Shown here: positions 42,831 through 42,885 of the stretch, in pieces
How the letters are laid out: each line of letters begins with the position of its first letter
Numbering within the stretch: position 1 is the stretch's first letter
Origin: Clostridium psychrophilum
GTDB lineage: Bacteria > Bacillota > Clostridia > Clostridiales > Clostridiaceae
Reading direction: 5' to 3'
DNA: 42,885 bases
Assembly (NCBI RefSeq): GCF_018861705.1
Contig: NZ_JAHLEC010000025.1
Location: 1 to 42,885, forward strand
Program-made: the position numbers and the translations under genes
Notes under the pieces: model-generated
What the model saw: the letters and a program-made list of their open reading frames with translations, nothing else
Databases searched by the model: none
Told to the model about the DNA's origin: nothing

Positions 42831-42839
42831 TGATATAAT
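42831..42839 (+). promoter_or_regulatory. Extended -10 promoter of the gene at the right edge
   Basis: TGATATAAT (TGnTATAAT) lies 33 bases before the start codon at 42873. The inverted arms TAATTAC and GTAATTA (about 42806-42829) lie upstream and may be an operator. Confidence 0.5.
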
Positions 42840-42872
42840 AATATCAAAATCAGTACGTAGAGGAGGATTACT

Positions 42873-42885
42873 ATGTTTTGCAAAA
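42873..42885 (+). CDS. Start of a gene cut by the window edge
   Basis: AGGAGG (42861-42866) is followed 6 bases later by ATG, and four codons reading MFCK. It has a promoter-like element upstream. Too little is present to identify it; a zinc-ribbon protein would fit such a start, but this is a guess. Confidence 0.6.

Noticed and set aside
1-42885. CRISPR arrays, tRNA or rRNA genes, prophage genes
   Set aside because: No regularly spaced repeats, tRNA cloverleaf signatures, rRNA sequence or phage structural genes were seen on either strand.

Overview
The window is AT-rich Firmicute DNA that looks like Clostridium sensu stricto. Purine-rich AGGAGG-type ribosome sites precede nearly every gene. 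The gene content is strictly anaerobic: a group-B type [FeFe]-hydrogenase, the hydrogenase maturase HydG with its TM1266-type partner, and an EFR1-type flavodoxin/ferredoxin. The arabinose locus has an order that I recall from solventogenic clostridia. No rRNA, tRNA, CRISPR array or complete insertion sequence was seen.

Layout. 1-2.5 kb: a drug-efflux module of the LmrA/LmrB kind with two matching operators; its TetR repressor carries an in-frame TAA. 2.5-4.5 kb (minus): hydG and a TM1266-family gene behind a structured leader that ends in an intrinsic terminator. 4.6-5.5 kb (plus): a TPP riboswitch and the thiamine transporter gene thiT. 5.5-9 kb (minus): a beta-carbonic anhydrase, a GAF/HD-GYP gene broken by two TAA codons, and a GlpA-like flavoprotein with a BFD [2Fe-2S] domain. 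Two near-identical 36-bp inverted repeats lie upstream of the first and last of these. 9.1-14.3 kb: a YerB-like lipoprotein, two permeases, a small membrane protein and an 800-bp stretch without genes. 14.4-17.1 kb (minus): an AAA ATPase, an overlapping TOPRIM-like protein and an isochorismatase-fold hydrolase. This is the best candidate for an uncharacterised (probably anti-phage) system. 17.4-23 kb: pirin, glutathione peroxidase, EFR1 plus MarR, a LiaF-like protein with no normal start codon, and the [FeFe]-hydrogenase.

23.3-31.6 kb is the L-arabinose regulon: araB-araD-araA, a transaldolase gene that has lost its first half, and galM on the minus strand, with araR and araE on the plus strand. 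Consensus promoters, paired AraR-type boxes about three helical turns apart and cre sites for CcpA can all be read in the sequence. 32-41.2 kb is the L-rhamnose regulon on the minus strand: rhaM, an MFS transporter, rhaB and rhaA in one unit, and rhaD and fucO in another. Between them lie a DeoR-family regulator and an AraC-family regulator broken by one TAA. The window ends with a cupin, a membrane protein and the first codons of another gene.

Working together, AraE imports arabinose; AraA, AraB and AraD convert it to xylulose-5-phosphate. RhaM, RhaA, RhaB and RhaD split rhamnose into DHAP and lactaldehyde, and FucO reduces the lactaldehyde to propanediol. A recurrent theme is decay of control genes. 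Three regulatory or signalling genes are interrupted only by in-frame TAA codons, a fourth (LiaF-like) has TTA where a TTG start is expected, and the transaldolase is truncated by deletion.
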